From contig JAPFBL010000047.1 of the NCBI GenBank assembly GCA_026182355.1, positions 1,860,001 to 1,924,000 on the forward strand: 64,000 nucleotides of DNA, read 5' to 3'. The notes beneath the pieces are model-generated. The model saw nothing but the letters and a program-made list of their open reading frames with translations, searched no databases and was not told where the DNA came from. The stretch is from Hermatobates lingyangjiaoensis (taxonomy: Eukaryota > Arthropoda > Insecta > Hemiptera > Hermatobatidae). The translations under genes and the position numbers were made by a program. Positions 23,541-34,565 of the stretch are shown piece after piece (position 1 is the stretch's first letter; each line of letters opens with the position of its first letter).

Positions 23541-24595
23541 GAATATTAATAGAGAAGAAAACTGAAACCCGGTTCTCTGACTGGTCTATCTTTCAGATGA
23601 CCAGTATTTGGCTTCAAAGGTTGTTTATCTACCCTCTTTTTGCAATGGCCTCTGAACAACTATTATGACAACTCCATGCTAAAATGAACATTTTTAATAA
23701 TGATTAACTTTTAGTTGATCGCTTGCGTTTATTAATGAACTAATTCAAAATTCTTATAGTAACAAAGTTAATAAAGTTTTAATTTAATATTTTAGTACTC
23801 ATTATTGAGTTTTCAAAACATTTATGTTTTTATTGTACAGGAACAATCGTCCATATGGACAATGGTCCATAACAATTTCATACTTCTTGGTTAAGCGATC
23901 CAATTGATGAAATTATGGAAGTAACCGTAAGTTTTATAATACGATAATTATCGTAAGTTAAGGGAAATGTAGTAATTAGTTCAGTCATGAATCACAATAA
24001 ATCATCGTTGGTGTCTAGTGGCTTTCAAGCAATTTTGTTAATATATAAAACTGGACATAAATAAATATAATTTGAAGCAAATTATGATAGTATTCATAAA
24101 TACATTTATTTCATATAAAAAAATATTGTAAATTAGTTACTTTGAATGGTCAGAACTGTGCATATTTTCTTCAATACTACATAACTGTTAAAAGTTTATA
24201 TAATCCAGAAAAAAATATGTTATTAATATATATAATATATAAACAAAATAATTTATATAATTGTTAAAAAAACAAATTTGAAAATCAAATGCTGGTTTTT
24301 CGTAGAGACAAAAAAATTGATTTGACAAAGCCTTTCCCTCAATTATCTCTGACGGACTTTTAAGTAAATGAAGGGAAGGTACAAAACTTTTTCCTGGTGC
24401 TAGCTTTTCAACCAGACAAAAGCAAAATTAAATCGTGGTTCTTGGAGTTTTCCGCTCTCTCACTTTTAATTAAAATCATTCCTTTTATTATTTAAATTAG
24501 TTAACTTTGAAAATGTAATTTTATTAAACATTTTGTATTTTCTGTCATTTAACTGATATGTATATATTTATTTTTTATTACTTGTAAATGAGAGT
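23541..24595. other. AT-rich interval without supported feature
   Basis: A CAGATGACC...TTCAAAGG stretch at 23594-23630 might be a ruined hammerhead belonging to the endonuclease fragment upstream, but too many core positions differ to call it. Confidence 0.3.
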
Positions 24596-24844
24596 GTTGG
24601 GATAGCTTAGTGGCTAACATGGTCCCCTCTGGATTGGTAGATCCGGGGTTCAAGTCCCTCGTTGAGCTATCGTTCTCAATCTTATATGATGTCAGGAAAT
24701 CGTTATAAATCCCTACTCTAAATACACTCTAGTTAACCAAAATTTAAGACTCCCAATTTATAATGTTCATTGTTTGGTATCACAAAAGGCCTATATTTGG
24801 CCATTAGATGTTCTTTCGAGGACCAGATACGACAACTTAGCCTA
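24596..24844 (+). repeat. tRNA-derived SINE with internal deletion
   Basis: Head GTTGGGATAGCTTAGTGG, B-box GGTTCAAGTCC (24657-24667), then it skips the GATTTATT...GGACG segment and resumes at TATATGATGTCAGG, AATCCCTACTCTAAAT and AAAATTTAAGACTCCC. It ends near GACAACTTAGCCTAA. Diverged. Confidence 0.75.
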
Positions 24845-26154
24845 AACTATGTGGTTTAATTTAAAATGGATTTAAATTGAATTAAAAAAAAATCACGCAA
24901 CAGGTCAGAGATCTATTCATTTCGAGTGGGCTAAGATACCCACAATATTAGTCAAACAAATGTAAACATAAAAGACAAATTTACTAAAAGTTAAATAAAC
25001 TTGTGGACGCTGTCCAACCTTACAAAACTGACCCATTTCAAAGTTTGTTTGCAATTTTTTTTTCCTTGATCCAAATTGTAGCCTTATTGGCTTGTTTGAT
25101 TTGATAGTTATTGTATGAGTTGTGTATATAAGGGCTCGTAAACGCAAGTTTCCATTAGCATATATTTTTAAATGAGATGAATAATATGAATTCAAGATGA
25201 CAGCACACTCTTACTTTGTAAATACGATTAATATTATTTTTGTGATAAGTTTGTACATTACCTTAATTATTACTAACAACCTATGTAGTGTTAACAATAA
25301 TAAAAATAATGGGTTTATAATTATTGGTTAAACAATAATATAAATTTATTCAATCGATCTAACTAATAAGCAGCTATAATAATAAGGGGGTTCTTCGGTT
25401 CAAAACCGATCTTTCCTATGATTACAGCAAATGAAAATAATTTTTTTCTTGGTATCATATTTATCGAATTGCCCTTATTCTCTAAAAAAAACTTGACAAT
25501 TTTAGAATTTCTGGTCAACCATTTACGATTCTTTTGTAATAAATTGATATCACAATAATTGAATATTGCTATAAATTACTTCTTATTTATATCTTTTTAT
25601 CCAAAATAAGCATATCTTCCGGTGCAAAACATGAATTTTAAACAGAATTTGGTTCAGGACATATCTTGTGACATAATGACATAGTTTTTCAAGGACATTG
25701 TTGTAAAGAAGTTTGCTAAAAATACATCATTGTTTCCTAATTTCCAAGGAATTGTTGCCTCCTGAAAACGCCTACACTTCATTATACAATTCTAGGACAG
25801 TTAAAGTACGTATTATGATCTTGAACTCTTCACAATGCTGCCAATTTATACTCTTAGTCACCTCTTTATTGTTTCCAAATTTGTTTACATTTTATTTACA
25901 TTCATCTATAAATTATTATAATATTTATTAATATATCAAAGTTGTAAAAGGAAACCAGAAACCTTGGAGTCGTTTACACTCAACATTATCGTAAATAAAT
26001 ATACGATATCAGTATTAGAGAAAATGATTCAAATAATTTATTCTGATAAAGTTAGCTTATTATTCAAAAATTGTTAATATGCTACTTCGTTTGTCTTATT
26101 TTAATTGATTTGACGTTGTATTTGCGAATATTATTTACGATGCGCAGTATTAGT
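24845..26154. other. AT-rich interval without supported gene
   Basis: A 92-codon minus frame (24917-25195) is open but shows no domain. Otherwise background. Confidence 0.35.
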
Positions 26155-26529
26155 GTATACTCTAGATTAACATTCAAGCAACACCTCCATAAGAAATCCA
26201 AGCTTGGAATTTACTTGATGTGTAATCTATATTCTCTTTTCAAATCAAGGAATTCTCCTGATTCGGTCAAGGACCTTGTCTATAAGGGGGTTCTTCGTTC
26301 AGCGATGACTTATGGATGCTCCGTCTGGTTTAGAGCTGCACCAACGAACAAGGCGTGTATACAGATTGTTCAAAATAAGTGTGCCCGCCTTATAGCCAGG
26401 GCTCCTTGGTACGCCCGTAATGTTGATATTCACCATGATTTGAAAATGGAATCCATAGATAGCTACATCACTCGACTTACTACCAATGAAGACAACAAAC
26501 TATCTACCCATCCAAACCTCCTTGTATAA
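26155..26529 (+). pseudogene. Jockey-like LINE, C-terminal end of reverse transcriptase ORF
   Basis: The + frame encodes about 125 residues ending at TAA (26527-26529). It resembles the part after the RT thumb in Jockey-clade non-LTR elements: LTFKQHLHKKSKLG, then KDLVYKGVLRSAMTYGCSVW, then IQNKCARLIARAPWYARNVD and a short tail. The RT catalytic boxes are absent because the element is 5'-truncated near 26150, as is usual for LINEs. The GC-richer 26530-27020 is the probable 3' UTR. No poly-A tail or target duplication was located with certainty. Confidence 0.75.
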
Positions 26530-27060
26530 ACTCTAAATCCTGTTGCCAACCTTCCTCAACCTCACTGAATAATTACTTCATCCAGTGACTATCTGACTAC
26601 CTTTCCAGTTCATGACTCAAAGCATTGAAAACTATGACTAACAAGACCACATGACCGCGAATACGACATCATTACTGTACAGACTAACTTAATATCCGAC
26701 ATGAATTACTGACACACCATGTTATAGTAGCACAGTAATCAAGCAGTAGAAGGCCTCTGGTCTGGAACTGCTAGTTACGACGTGCACTATAGTGCGCGGT
26801 TATATTCGTTGGTCGTTGGTAGATTCTATATATCGGTAAGGTATAACAGAAAAAAATTAAAGTTAACTATAATTCAACATCTGCAGTTATTAAAATACTG
26901 TAAGTGCTTTAGTGGGAGTGCTCTGTTGGAGAGAAATCGTTGGTAGGTGGTTGTTCGGATTTAATGCTGTGAGGGGATATTCTTGTGGGACACAATATCC
27001 GAGTGGTGGTGTGTCTTTTTCAGGATGACGATTAAGTTCTTGATATTAAAAAATAAATAG
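26530..27060 (+). mobile_element. Probable 3' UTR of the Jockey-like LINE
   Basis: Composition stays GC-elevated and free of AT background up to TTTTTCAGGATGACG near 27030, then returns to background. Assigned to the LINE only by continuity. Confidence 0.4.
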
Positions 27061-28337
27061 AACCCAATAAATCCTTAAAATAGTAAATGACATTAATATT
27101 GGGTCATCTAAAAATTGATAATTTAACTTCATGAAAGAATGAACAAACATTTTATTTAGAAGAAAAAGAAACTGACTTACAAGTAAAACAAAATTCTTTC
27201 ATGATTTATGCTCGATCAATTTGCATAAACACTTCTAATCAAAAAAATTTAATTTATTGGCATCTTGTCTAAACATTTATTAATCTATAGATCATCATTA
27301 GCGTGAATAGAGATCGAAACATTATAATTTATGGTTTTAAAGTGATTTAAAGAAAGTGGGCGAAGAAATGGCACAATTTAGCGATAAATCTTTGGCCAAG
27401 GCATTTGAGGTAGGAGTTGATGCAAGACCAAAATAGTTACCATCAATCAATTTTTTAAAGTATAATAATGATGATTAGTATAGATTTGGTATTATTGGCA
27501 GATTCTCAAAGCACATGGTGCATATCTAAATTACAATCATTTCTGTAGTTTTGTTTTCAATATTTCTCTGAACATGTTATGGTTTGCTCACTTTGAATGA
27601 GCGTTATGGATTATGACATATAATTAATTCTTTATCAGAAATATAAAAAGGTTCTTAAAATCCTGAAAAAAGCAATTTCTGAGAAATTTTATAGAAACGT
27701 TATTTATACTTAAAGAGGCTATTTTTGGGAAATTTAATAGAAATTTTGCTACATATTTTTGGATTTTTGGAGGTTAAATTCATATTAAGTGAGTTTAAAT
27801 AATATGTATGAGATTTTACATGCGTTTCGTATTCACTTTATGACTAGAGCAGTATTTAGTATATCAATTTATGAGAAAGTAGGACAATAAAGGTGATTAG
27901 TTCTCATATTAATGATAATATGAGTGATCATTTACAATTATAGCTGACAGATCTTTCCTTAAACATGAACACTCTTAATAACTCTTATCATATCCGATCC
28001 AACAGCTGAATTAATTATATTATCAGCAGTAATAAACCATTACAACTGGTTATTTATATCACTATATTGTTATATCTATTAAAAGTTTGTTATTAATATC
28101 AATCCTTCTGAAGAGTTTATTTATTGTTGATTCAAGTTTCATGTTTCTAAAAATATCTATTAGAATTTTTATTTGACATTCCTAAATATTATTCTATTCA
28201 AATTTTTGTTTGCTCTGTATTTTAATATGGATTGGGATTCAAATTTTATTCTCGTTCTGTTTGTGCTCTACATGATTAAATTGTTTTTGTTCGTTTATTC
28301 ACCTTATAACAGAATATATAATTCATAAGAAGAAAAC
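27061..28337. other. AT-rich interval without supported feature
   Basis: No frame, repeat or mobile element end stands out. Confidence 0.5.
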
Positions 28338-28339
28338 TC

Positions 28340-28427
<88 letters not shown>

Positions 28428-28440
28428 GAGAGTGAGAGAT
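28338..28440. repeat. (TA)n followed by (GA)n
   Basis: TA repeats to 28390, then AG repeats with two GTGAG interruptions to 28440, directly next to a family A pseudo-LTR. Confidence 0.95.
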
Positions 28441-28570
28441 TACACATAAACATGTGAAATAACAGTCAACGATCAAACCAGAATAAGTTGGGTGTTTGAT
28501 TCTGACGAAGACCACTTTTTACGGTTGAAAGATCTCAGTCTTGTTTTCCCATTTCATATTGTCGTTTGAA
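28441..28570 (+). mobile_element. PLE family A inverted pair; right arm with intact hammerhead
   Basis: The left 45 bp (28441-28485) is the minus-strand tail only (CACATAAACATGTGAAAT...GATCAAACC). The right part is plus: CTGACGA (28502-28508), GAAA (28527-28530), AGATCT, then C17 and AGTC. Stem I pairs GATT with AGTC through one G.T wobble. It ends in TCGTTTGAATATATAT. Confidence 0.75.
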
Positions 28571-28599
28571 TATATATCTGCAGAAAAGGAAAGGCTGGC

Positions 28600-28720
28600 T
28601 TTTGTCCTCTCTCCACTCAACTTCCTTTCCTGAGGACGACCGTAAAAAGGTCGAAATTATTGAATGTGTGTCATAATAGTATGTGTATGTGTTTTCAAAG
28701 TTTCCGAAGTGTATATATGT
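28600..28720 (+). mobile_element. PLE family F hammerhead
   Basis: CTGAGGA (28630-28636), one unpaired C, stem II GACC (28638-28641) with GGTC (28649-28652) around GTAAAAA, then GAAA (28653-28656). Outer arms are CCACTCAACTTCC and TTGAATGTGTG. The core residues are all present. Downstream TTTTCAAAGTTTCCG continues the family, which recurs at 52630-52740. Confidence 0.65.
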
Positions 28721-28769
28721 TCTACGTTTTATGATTAGTACAAAAAAAAAAGAAATATTTAAAATTTGT

Positions 28770-29095
28770 CAGTAGAAAAAGTGGTCTTCGTGAGAGTATA
28801 CCATCAGTGAAGCTCTGGCAAAGAACACTTGTTTTGATTGAAATATCTAGTCATTTTCTTAATGTGGTTTGGTACATTATTCTTACAAATGAGATCATGG
28901 TATATATGTATGTATAAAAACATTTTACAATAAACTCGAGAAACAAAAATTAACGTCCAAACCACAATAAAAAATCAGAAAAAAACCCTAAGGTTTCAAC
29001 TCGAACGAATGGCCTTCGTCAGTCACCTTCGTAATCTCTAATGAAAACCGATTATTTGATTTACTATTTTAGTTTGGTCGTTGATATGTATGTAC
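28770..29095. mobile_element. Degenerate PLE pseudo-LTR fragments, family A relatives
   Basis: Two fragments resemble family A: 28780-28905 (AGTGGTCTTCGTGAGAG ... AATGTGGTTTGGT) and 28950-29090 (CCAAACCACAATAAAAAATC, GGCCTTCGTCAG ... TTTAGTTTGGTCGTTG). Neither keeps the GAAA/CTGANGA pair intact. Confidence 0.45.
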
Positions 29096-29188
29096 GCATC
29101 AAATGAAATAAAACCATTCATAAAACTAAAGAATTACCTCTAATAAATTATGGGGGTTGATATTTAAATTCAACCATCACATTTCATT

Positions 29189-29310
29189 ATTTATATATAT
29201 ATATATATATAAAACATGATTATATATATAACATATAGTATATATACACTATATATAATATATAGGATTACATAATAATCATATATTAAAACATATATAA
29301 TATATATGTT
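29189..29310. repeat. Degenerate (TA)n region
   Basis: TA-rich sequence with ATATAACATATAG-type interruptions. Frames rich in Tyr and Ile here are artefacts. Confidence 0.8.
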
Positions 29311-29316
29311 ATATAT

Positions 29317-29490
29317 ATACACTTTTTTGATGAAAATACGATCCGAAATGGACAAATACAGTTCAATGTACATAAAGAAACGTAGAGAAATTAAAAACAC
29401 ACACTTACAGTCTCTAATTTTCGGTTGAACCGTCTTCAGGAGAGATAAGAAGGGGAAACCAAGCGCACTGGTACAGAGACGCACTGGTAT
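29317..29490 (-). mobile_element. PLE family B pseudo-LTR with hammerhead
   Basis: Minus strand: CTCTCCTGAAGA (core CTGAAGA at 29433-29439), a short stem II GGTTCAACC, GAAA (29418-29421), ATTA, GAGA pairing with TCTC, then CTGTAAGTGTG and a 100-bp tail to the TA region. The segment upstream of the ribozyme (GTTTCCCCTTCTTATC) recurs in other family B copies. Confidence 0.7.
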
Positions 29491-29882
29491 AGATTACCTA
29501 ATATATAATAATTGATACATATAGTACGTTATATATAATATAGTTCTCCTGATTTTTTAACTACTCTCTATAACCAGAAAATTGTAAATAAAAGTACAAA
29601 AATCCTCACTAATCCACTCTTTACAAGCAAAAGCCTTATAAATTAGAATGTCTGGAGGATTTCAGAAATTTTGACATAAGCTTCTATATTTTTTGATACA
29701 AATATAGAAGTGATACTATATCAAGTTTTTTTTATTTAAGTATATATTTATAATCAATTCAGGTTTAACAATCAATTTTTTTAATTTTTTGGGATTTAAG
29801 TTTTCACAAATATTTGATACGATTTTTTTTTCTTATTAAATTTTCCAAAGTTATATCGAGTTTAATTTGATTTAATTAGATT

Positions 29883-30110
29883 GTGAGGAAAATATAATAC
29901 GTCTTCACCACAAGGAATTTATATTACGACGTGTTTTGAACAATTAGTGTTCATTATCTGACAGATCTCCCTCAGAAGAGGTGTTCAGTGATTGAGGAGT
30001 TAACATATACTATGTGCTCGAAGCGCATAGTAAAATGAATTCCTTATGGTGAAGACGTAATATATTGCCCTCAACATCATGAGTAAATACCATTCAATAA
30101 CTGCTTACAT
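29883..30110. mobile_element. Degenerate PLE family D inverted pair
   Basis: CGTCTTCACCACAAGGAATT (left) and AATTCCTTATGGTGAAGACG (right) form the outer inverted repeat. Inside are ruined hammerhead halves (ACACGT-CAAAAC on the left; GTGCTCGAAGCGCAT on the right). The end motif CATGAGTAAATACCAT also marks other family D copies (20510, 54705). Confidence 0.65.
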
Positions 30111-30585
30111 AGTTCGATTTAATTAATATTGATATTTGATTCAATTGAATTATCTCTCATAATAAGTAAAAATAAAAAAGTTATATGTCTTGTTTTATTT
30201 TAATTCCTTTAGCGTGCTTTCTAAAGGCAATGACAATAAATGTTCGCTTCAATTTAGAAATTATTTATTTTGTCCCATTAAACTTTCTTGACCCATTGGA
30301 TTGAAATTTCGTGTTTCTATAATAGTTTGCCATTAGAGTTTTAGCACTTTTAGCTGCCAGATAATGGAAACTCAAAAACTTCTATTAAAGTAATAACAGT
30401 CATGCTTGTTGCTTTATTAACATTTATAATTAAGTGATTCCGAAATAAGTATCACATTTGTATACACGATGTGCAGTTGGCATTTTGGCATTTATTTTCT
30501 TTCCCCTAATTTAGACTAGTTGTTAAATTAATTTAATATTAAATCATTAGTTGTGAAATCCGTAATTGTGTGGTATTAACTCATA
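30111..30585. other. AT-rich interval without supported feature
   Basis: Nothing above background was seen between the family D pair and the MITE. Confidence 0.5.
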
Positions 30586-30831
30586 CTGGGGTAAATAGAT
30601 AAATCAAAGTGAATTTGACATTTAGCTTATTCTTGCAACTCATCAGAAATAATTTGTATGATATTTAATGTATTCATGCAACTCATCAGTAATAATCTGT
30701 ATGATATTTAATGTATTCATTCAACTCATCAGTAATAATTTGTATGATATTTAGCGTGTTCCTGCGATGCATTAGAAAGAATTTGTATCTTTTTCATGTG
30801 TTGAGACTTTGATTTATCTATTTACCCCAGT
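30586..30831. mobile_element. TA-flanked MITE with internal 43-bp minisatellite
   Basis: Perfect 25-bp terminal inverted repeats (30586-30610 and 30807-30831, outer bases CTGGGGTAAATAGAT) are flanked by TA on both sides (30584-30585 and 30832-30833), as in Tc1/mariner-type insertions. The interior is about four tandem 43-bp units (CAACTCATCAG at about 30636, 30679, 30722 and 30765). No coding capacity. Confidence 0.85.
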
Positions 30832-31504
30832 ATAATTTAATATTCTGTCTTTGCAATGACCTTAGATTTGTCTCGTCATATCTTACTCCACAAAAGATAA
30901 TGCCAGATTTTAATTAAGTGTTGGCAACCGTTATGTGAATTGTGTATATTTGCATCTTCAATCTGAAATACTTCTTTTGCCATTTTTATTTTAACGTGCA
31001 ATACTCATTGTAAAAGTGTTAAGTTCTTTTAGTTTCAAATGAATATTTCATATTGAGAACATGATGTTAAAATTGTTTGATAAACTGCTTACTATACTAA
31101 AAACTATTTACTAACAGCAATGTTTAACATGAAATTAATTATTACGTTTGTTTTATGCTATAATTTCTGGACCACAAATGAATTCCCATCTGTGTGGATT
31201 GTGCAATAGGAAATTATTAAATATGCTTAAGGTTTAAATCTTTTACATTGTAATTGACTAAAATAATAAAATAAGTGAATAATAGTACGCAGTAATAGTA
31301 TAAAAAATAAGTGAATTATTGTTTATACAAATGCCAGCCGTTAGGTAACAGCTTTGACATTGTAGTTGTTTAGGTCATATGTGAAATAAATATATTTAGT
31401 ATTTCTTATATTAATATATAATTATTCTTATTCAATTAAATTAAAACTAGATTGTATTGGTTAATTTAAGTATAACTGCAAATAAGCATATTTTTTTTAA
31501 TATC
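30832..31504. other. AT-rich interval without supported feature
   Basis: No frame or repeat of note. Confidence 0.5.
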
Positions 31505-31680
31505 TTAGAAAAGCCTGTCTCCAACCGTCACTTCGCAAAATCTATCTCACCTCTCCTGATGACAGTTCAACCGGAAATTAGAGACTGTAAGTGAGTTCGT
31601 ATCTTTATTCTGTGTCTACAGTTTACTGTGAAACGTTTGTTGTCTTTTGTGGATCGTTTTCCTGTTGACTATATATATAA
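31505..31680 (+). mobile_element. PLE family B pseudo-LTR, degenerate hammerhead
   Basis: CTCTCCTGATGA (core 31556-31562), shortened stem II, GAAA (31574-31577), TTA, GAGA (pairs with TCTC), CTGTAAGTGAGTTCG. Followed by a tail containing GTGGATCGTTTTCC and then TATATA. One stem II base pair is lost compared with the other copies. Confidence 0.65.
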
Positions 31681-31724
31681 ATAAACTGTTTATTCAATTC
31701 GAAGAATCGTTTTATCTAATTGAT

Positions 31725-32390
31725 CATATATATATATATATAGTTTAATATAAACAAAGAAACATGGAGAAATCAAAAGAACACACTTACAGTCTCTAAT
31801 TTTCGGTTTGAACCGTCTTCAGGAGAGATAAGAGAGGGAAACCAAGCGCACTGGTTCAGAGACGGTTGGAGACCAACAGTGTTGCCGCATGCGCACCCGT
31901 TCACAGAAAATAAGGTAGACAGGAATCAATTTATAATTACATTAAATTAATGGAATATGAAAACAATAAATAAATAAAAGAAAAAATTGAAAAAATTAAG
32001 GGAAATTGATACATAAACAAAAGTACTGACTAAGCTATGATAGAATAAAATAAAACTAAGAATACAAATAATAATAATAATAATAAAAGAAATAATTTAT
32101 TAAAAAAAAAAAAAAAAAAAAATTGGTGATAAAAATATGAAAAGGCAAGGAACTTTTAAACATTATCGCTTTAGATTGAGGCCAGGTGCACTGCGCGCAC
32201 TTAATAGCCAAATATGGGCTTCTTCGGAGGCTCGTAGTGTGAGATCTTTGGTTTCCCTCTCTTATCTCTCCTGAAAACGGTTCAAACCGAAAATTAGAGA
32301 CTGTAAGTGTGTTCTTTTGATTTCTCTATGTTTCTTTGTTTATATTGAACTATATTTGTCCGTTTTGGATCGTATTTCCAACGAAAAAAA

Positions 32391-32431
<41 letters not shown>
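31725..32431. mobile_element. PLE family B inverted pair flanked by (TA)n
   Basis: The minus arm (31742-31900) has CTGAAGA (31816-31822), GAAA (31801-31804) and TTAGAGA. The plus arm (32215-32394) has CTGAAAA (32271-32277; core G8 changed to A) and GAAA (32289-32292). Both share GGTTTCCCTCTCTTATCTC upstream and end in a tail with GTCCGTTTTGGATCG or a shortened form. The centre (31900-32190) is AT-rich with A20 at 32102-32121 and has no coding frame. (TA)n lies at 31725-31741 and 32392-32431. Confidence 0.75.
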
Positions 32432-32432
<1 letters not shown>

Positions 32433-32778
32433 GAGAAGACTTACCATGCACCTTTCTATAGGCGGTCCCATGAAACATTCAGAGGACAAGCATAATACCA
32501 AAATAACTAGAGACCTACTCGTGAGTGGAACTAAAATAATTAGAAAAGAAAACAACTTCAATCGGCTGCAAATCGCAGAAGCAATAATAATTAAACAGAA
32601 TAAACCTACAATAAATATTCAAACGGGTAGTAGTGAGAGAGTGCTTAAACTATATGCGCCTGATTGGATGAAAAAACCGTTAACTGTCAGTACCCCCACC
32701 CCACCATCCACCCCACCTCAGTCAGTTGCTCTTGTGAATCAGGCCGAAGAGCAGCTACTTCAAACTTCTACTATATAA
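32431..32778 (+). pseudogene. PLE endonuclease domain, C-terminal part
   Basis: Open + frame after a (TA)n tract: TRRLTMHLSIGGPMKH, then KHNTKITRDLLVSGTKIIR, FNRLQIAEAIIIKQNK, PTINIQTGSS, VLKLY and a Pro/Thr-rich tail (STPTPPSTPPQ) to TAA. The arrangement H---H--I, LQIAEA-II and P-IN-Q is the end of the PLE GIY-YIG domain. The catalytic N-terminal half is absent. The frame is intact over about 116 codons and stops 43 bp before the hammerhead, consistent with a genuine 3' end of a PLE ORF. Confidence 0.75.
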
Positions 32779-32820
32779 TGTGTTTTATTACCAACTCCAA
32801 AGACTAATAATTTTCCTCTT

Positions 32821-32895
32821 GTTTAATTAATCACCCTGAAGATGACTGGAAGCCAGTCGAAACATGTCGGTTATAACTTAATTAACATTCTCCAA
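32821..32895 (+). ncRNA. Hammerhead ribozyme, family C, intact-looking core
   Basis: CTGAAGA (32836-32842), one extra T, stem II GACTGG (32844-32849) with CCAGTC (32853-32858), GAAA (32859-32862), then CATG, U (32867) and C (32868); cleavage would follow C32868. ACATGT (32862-32867) is self-complementary. Stem I pairs CC with GG next to the core and TTAATTAA with TTAATTAA further out. It lies between the endonuclease end (32778) and an ORF start (32881-32988), the expected place in a tandem PLE. Decisive test: Infernal with Rfam hammerhead models, or in vitro cleavage. Confidence 0.8.
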
Positions 32896-32988
32896 CGTTT
32901 GGATGAAGGAAAGAAGAAGGTATTCAGAAACCTTGAAAAACTAGTGAAGAAAATGACATCAGCGAAATACGGTCAGCTGTTCAACGAG
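32881..32988 (+). pseudogene. PLE ORF start fragment
   Basis: The + frame encodes NILQRLDEGKKKVFRNL followed by EKLVKKMTSAKYGQLFNE, then runs into (TA)n. The same layout (basic helix, then R--KYG-LFN) appears at 50878-51269, 39935-40130 and 40995-41095. I take this as the N-terminus of the PLE protein, cut where the insertion ends. Confidence 0.65.
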
Positions 32989-32992
32989 ATAT

Positions 32993-33031
<39 letters not shown>
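32988..33031. repeat. (TA)n microsatellite
   Basis: TA repeats with one AATATA interruption, at the 3' edge of the family C PLE. Confidence 0.95.
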
Positions 33032-33035
<4 letters not shown>

Positions 33036-33354
33036 GCACTCTATGCAGATGCACACAAAAAAAAAATAGAGTGAGAACCAATGCAGACTCACAAATACAT
33101 AAACACATTTGCAGTAGAATGACAATAATCATGAAGTAAATAATTCATAATGAACAATGAACACATGAATCACATCTCTGTGGTGAACTGGTGTCAGTAA
33201 CCTTTCTAGATAATAATTGTAGCTGTACATTCAATTTGATTTCGTTAATATATTATATGACTCTGTTGGTACCTATTTTATTTTATTGGATTTTTTTTCA
33301 ATGAGTTAATGTTTATTCCAATGTAAAGAAGAACACTACTACACTAAGAGATGA

Positions 33355-33545
33355 ACGTCCAAATTAAGTAAGAAATCAGAAAAAAGATCTTTCAACCATA
33401 ACACCTGGTCTCCGTCAGAGTCAAATGACAACTGAACGTCAACATCTTTGTCTTTAATCTGATTTCTTACCGTGGTTTGGATGCTGATTTTTGTTTCACG
33501 TGTTTATTGTGAAATCTTATTATACTAAGAGATAAATGAGAGGAG
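33355..33545. mobile_element. PLE family A inverted pair, degenerate
   Basis: Minus copy: GAAA (33390-33393) and CTGACGG (33412-33418; core A9 changed to G). The plus side keeps only the tail (GATTTCTTACCGTGGTTTGG ... TTTCACGTGTTTATTGTGAAATC). No TA tract of length remains. Confidence 0.6.
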
Positions 33546-33880
33546 GTTTACTATGCACTATTCGATCTGACCTACCGTCCGCTTTGCACATTCCTGCTAA
33601 AAGCACTCTATTTTCTATTTTGTATTCCTCAAGAAGAAGATTTTAATCAAATTTAATAAAACTTAGTTTTATGTGAACATTAACCATCTTTTAGTGCTGA
33701 ACAGTTCACTCACGCCAGCCAATGTAATACGACTACCTAATGTTATTAGACATATATAATACTATGTATATAATAATGGTATATAATAATATAAAAGTTG
33801 TAATAATATAATAAAATAAATAATAAATATAAATAAATGATAATATAAAATAATATAATAATAATATATTTGTAAAGTAT

Positions 33881-34059
33881 TTAATTTAATTAGGTATTAT
33901 TATTTTGTTGTGCAATTATAAATAATAGAGTTTATGTTAGAATTGAATTTCTTTCCCTATATCAATTGTGAAAATAACTTTATTTCCATAATATTTATAA
34001 ATAGTTTTCAGAATTTCTTATCTTCTGGTCATAATGATTTGAATTCTTTTGTTTTTCTT
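33881..34059. repeat. Direct duplication, copy 1 (partner 36061-36241)
   Basis: TTAATTTAATTAGGTATT, TTTATGTTAGAATTGAATTT and TTTCTTATCTTCTGGTCATA recur in the same order and orientation 2180 bp downstream. No coding or transposon features were seen, so it is probably a host segmental duplication. Confidence 0.85.
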
Positions 34060-34565
34060 ATAAGAAAGGATCATTTTCAATGTTATAGCATTAATTATTT
34101 TGTTTTATTTATTTATCTTTTTTTACATAACAGTACGGTATTGGTCCAATAACTGTTGAAATACACTGGTAGGGAGATTACAAGTTCAGTTGTTTGCTCT
34201 GTCCACTGATTTATTCCTGTGAAATACTAAAAATATGCACGTTTTCCTTAGATGAGAACATAAAACATTCTCTACTTTGTCTTATGTTGTGCCTTTGTTT
34301 ATAATTTGTTTGATAATAATTTGTGAAGATCAAAATTTATTTTATATATTACAGAAAAGTTTTAGTAGGCATTGCAGTTGATTCTCATGAGAACTAATAA
34401 AATAATATCTCTGCTAAAAGATAATCAATAATTGAGTAAACAATCATAGACTGTATTTTCATTCAACTTTATTTAATGCATGCCTGCAATGGTAAAAGGT
34501 CCATGTTACATTCATGGGCTTCTGTTAAATTATTATTAAAAGTAAAGTGGGTTTAAAAGTTTTAT

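Noticed and set aside
32317..32430. Protein-coding start with Tyr-Ile repeats before the PLE endonuclease
   Set aside because: The YIYIYI residues are just translated (TA)n. The same applies to frames at 10916-11143, 23122-23220, 29191-29484 and 33000-33033.
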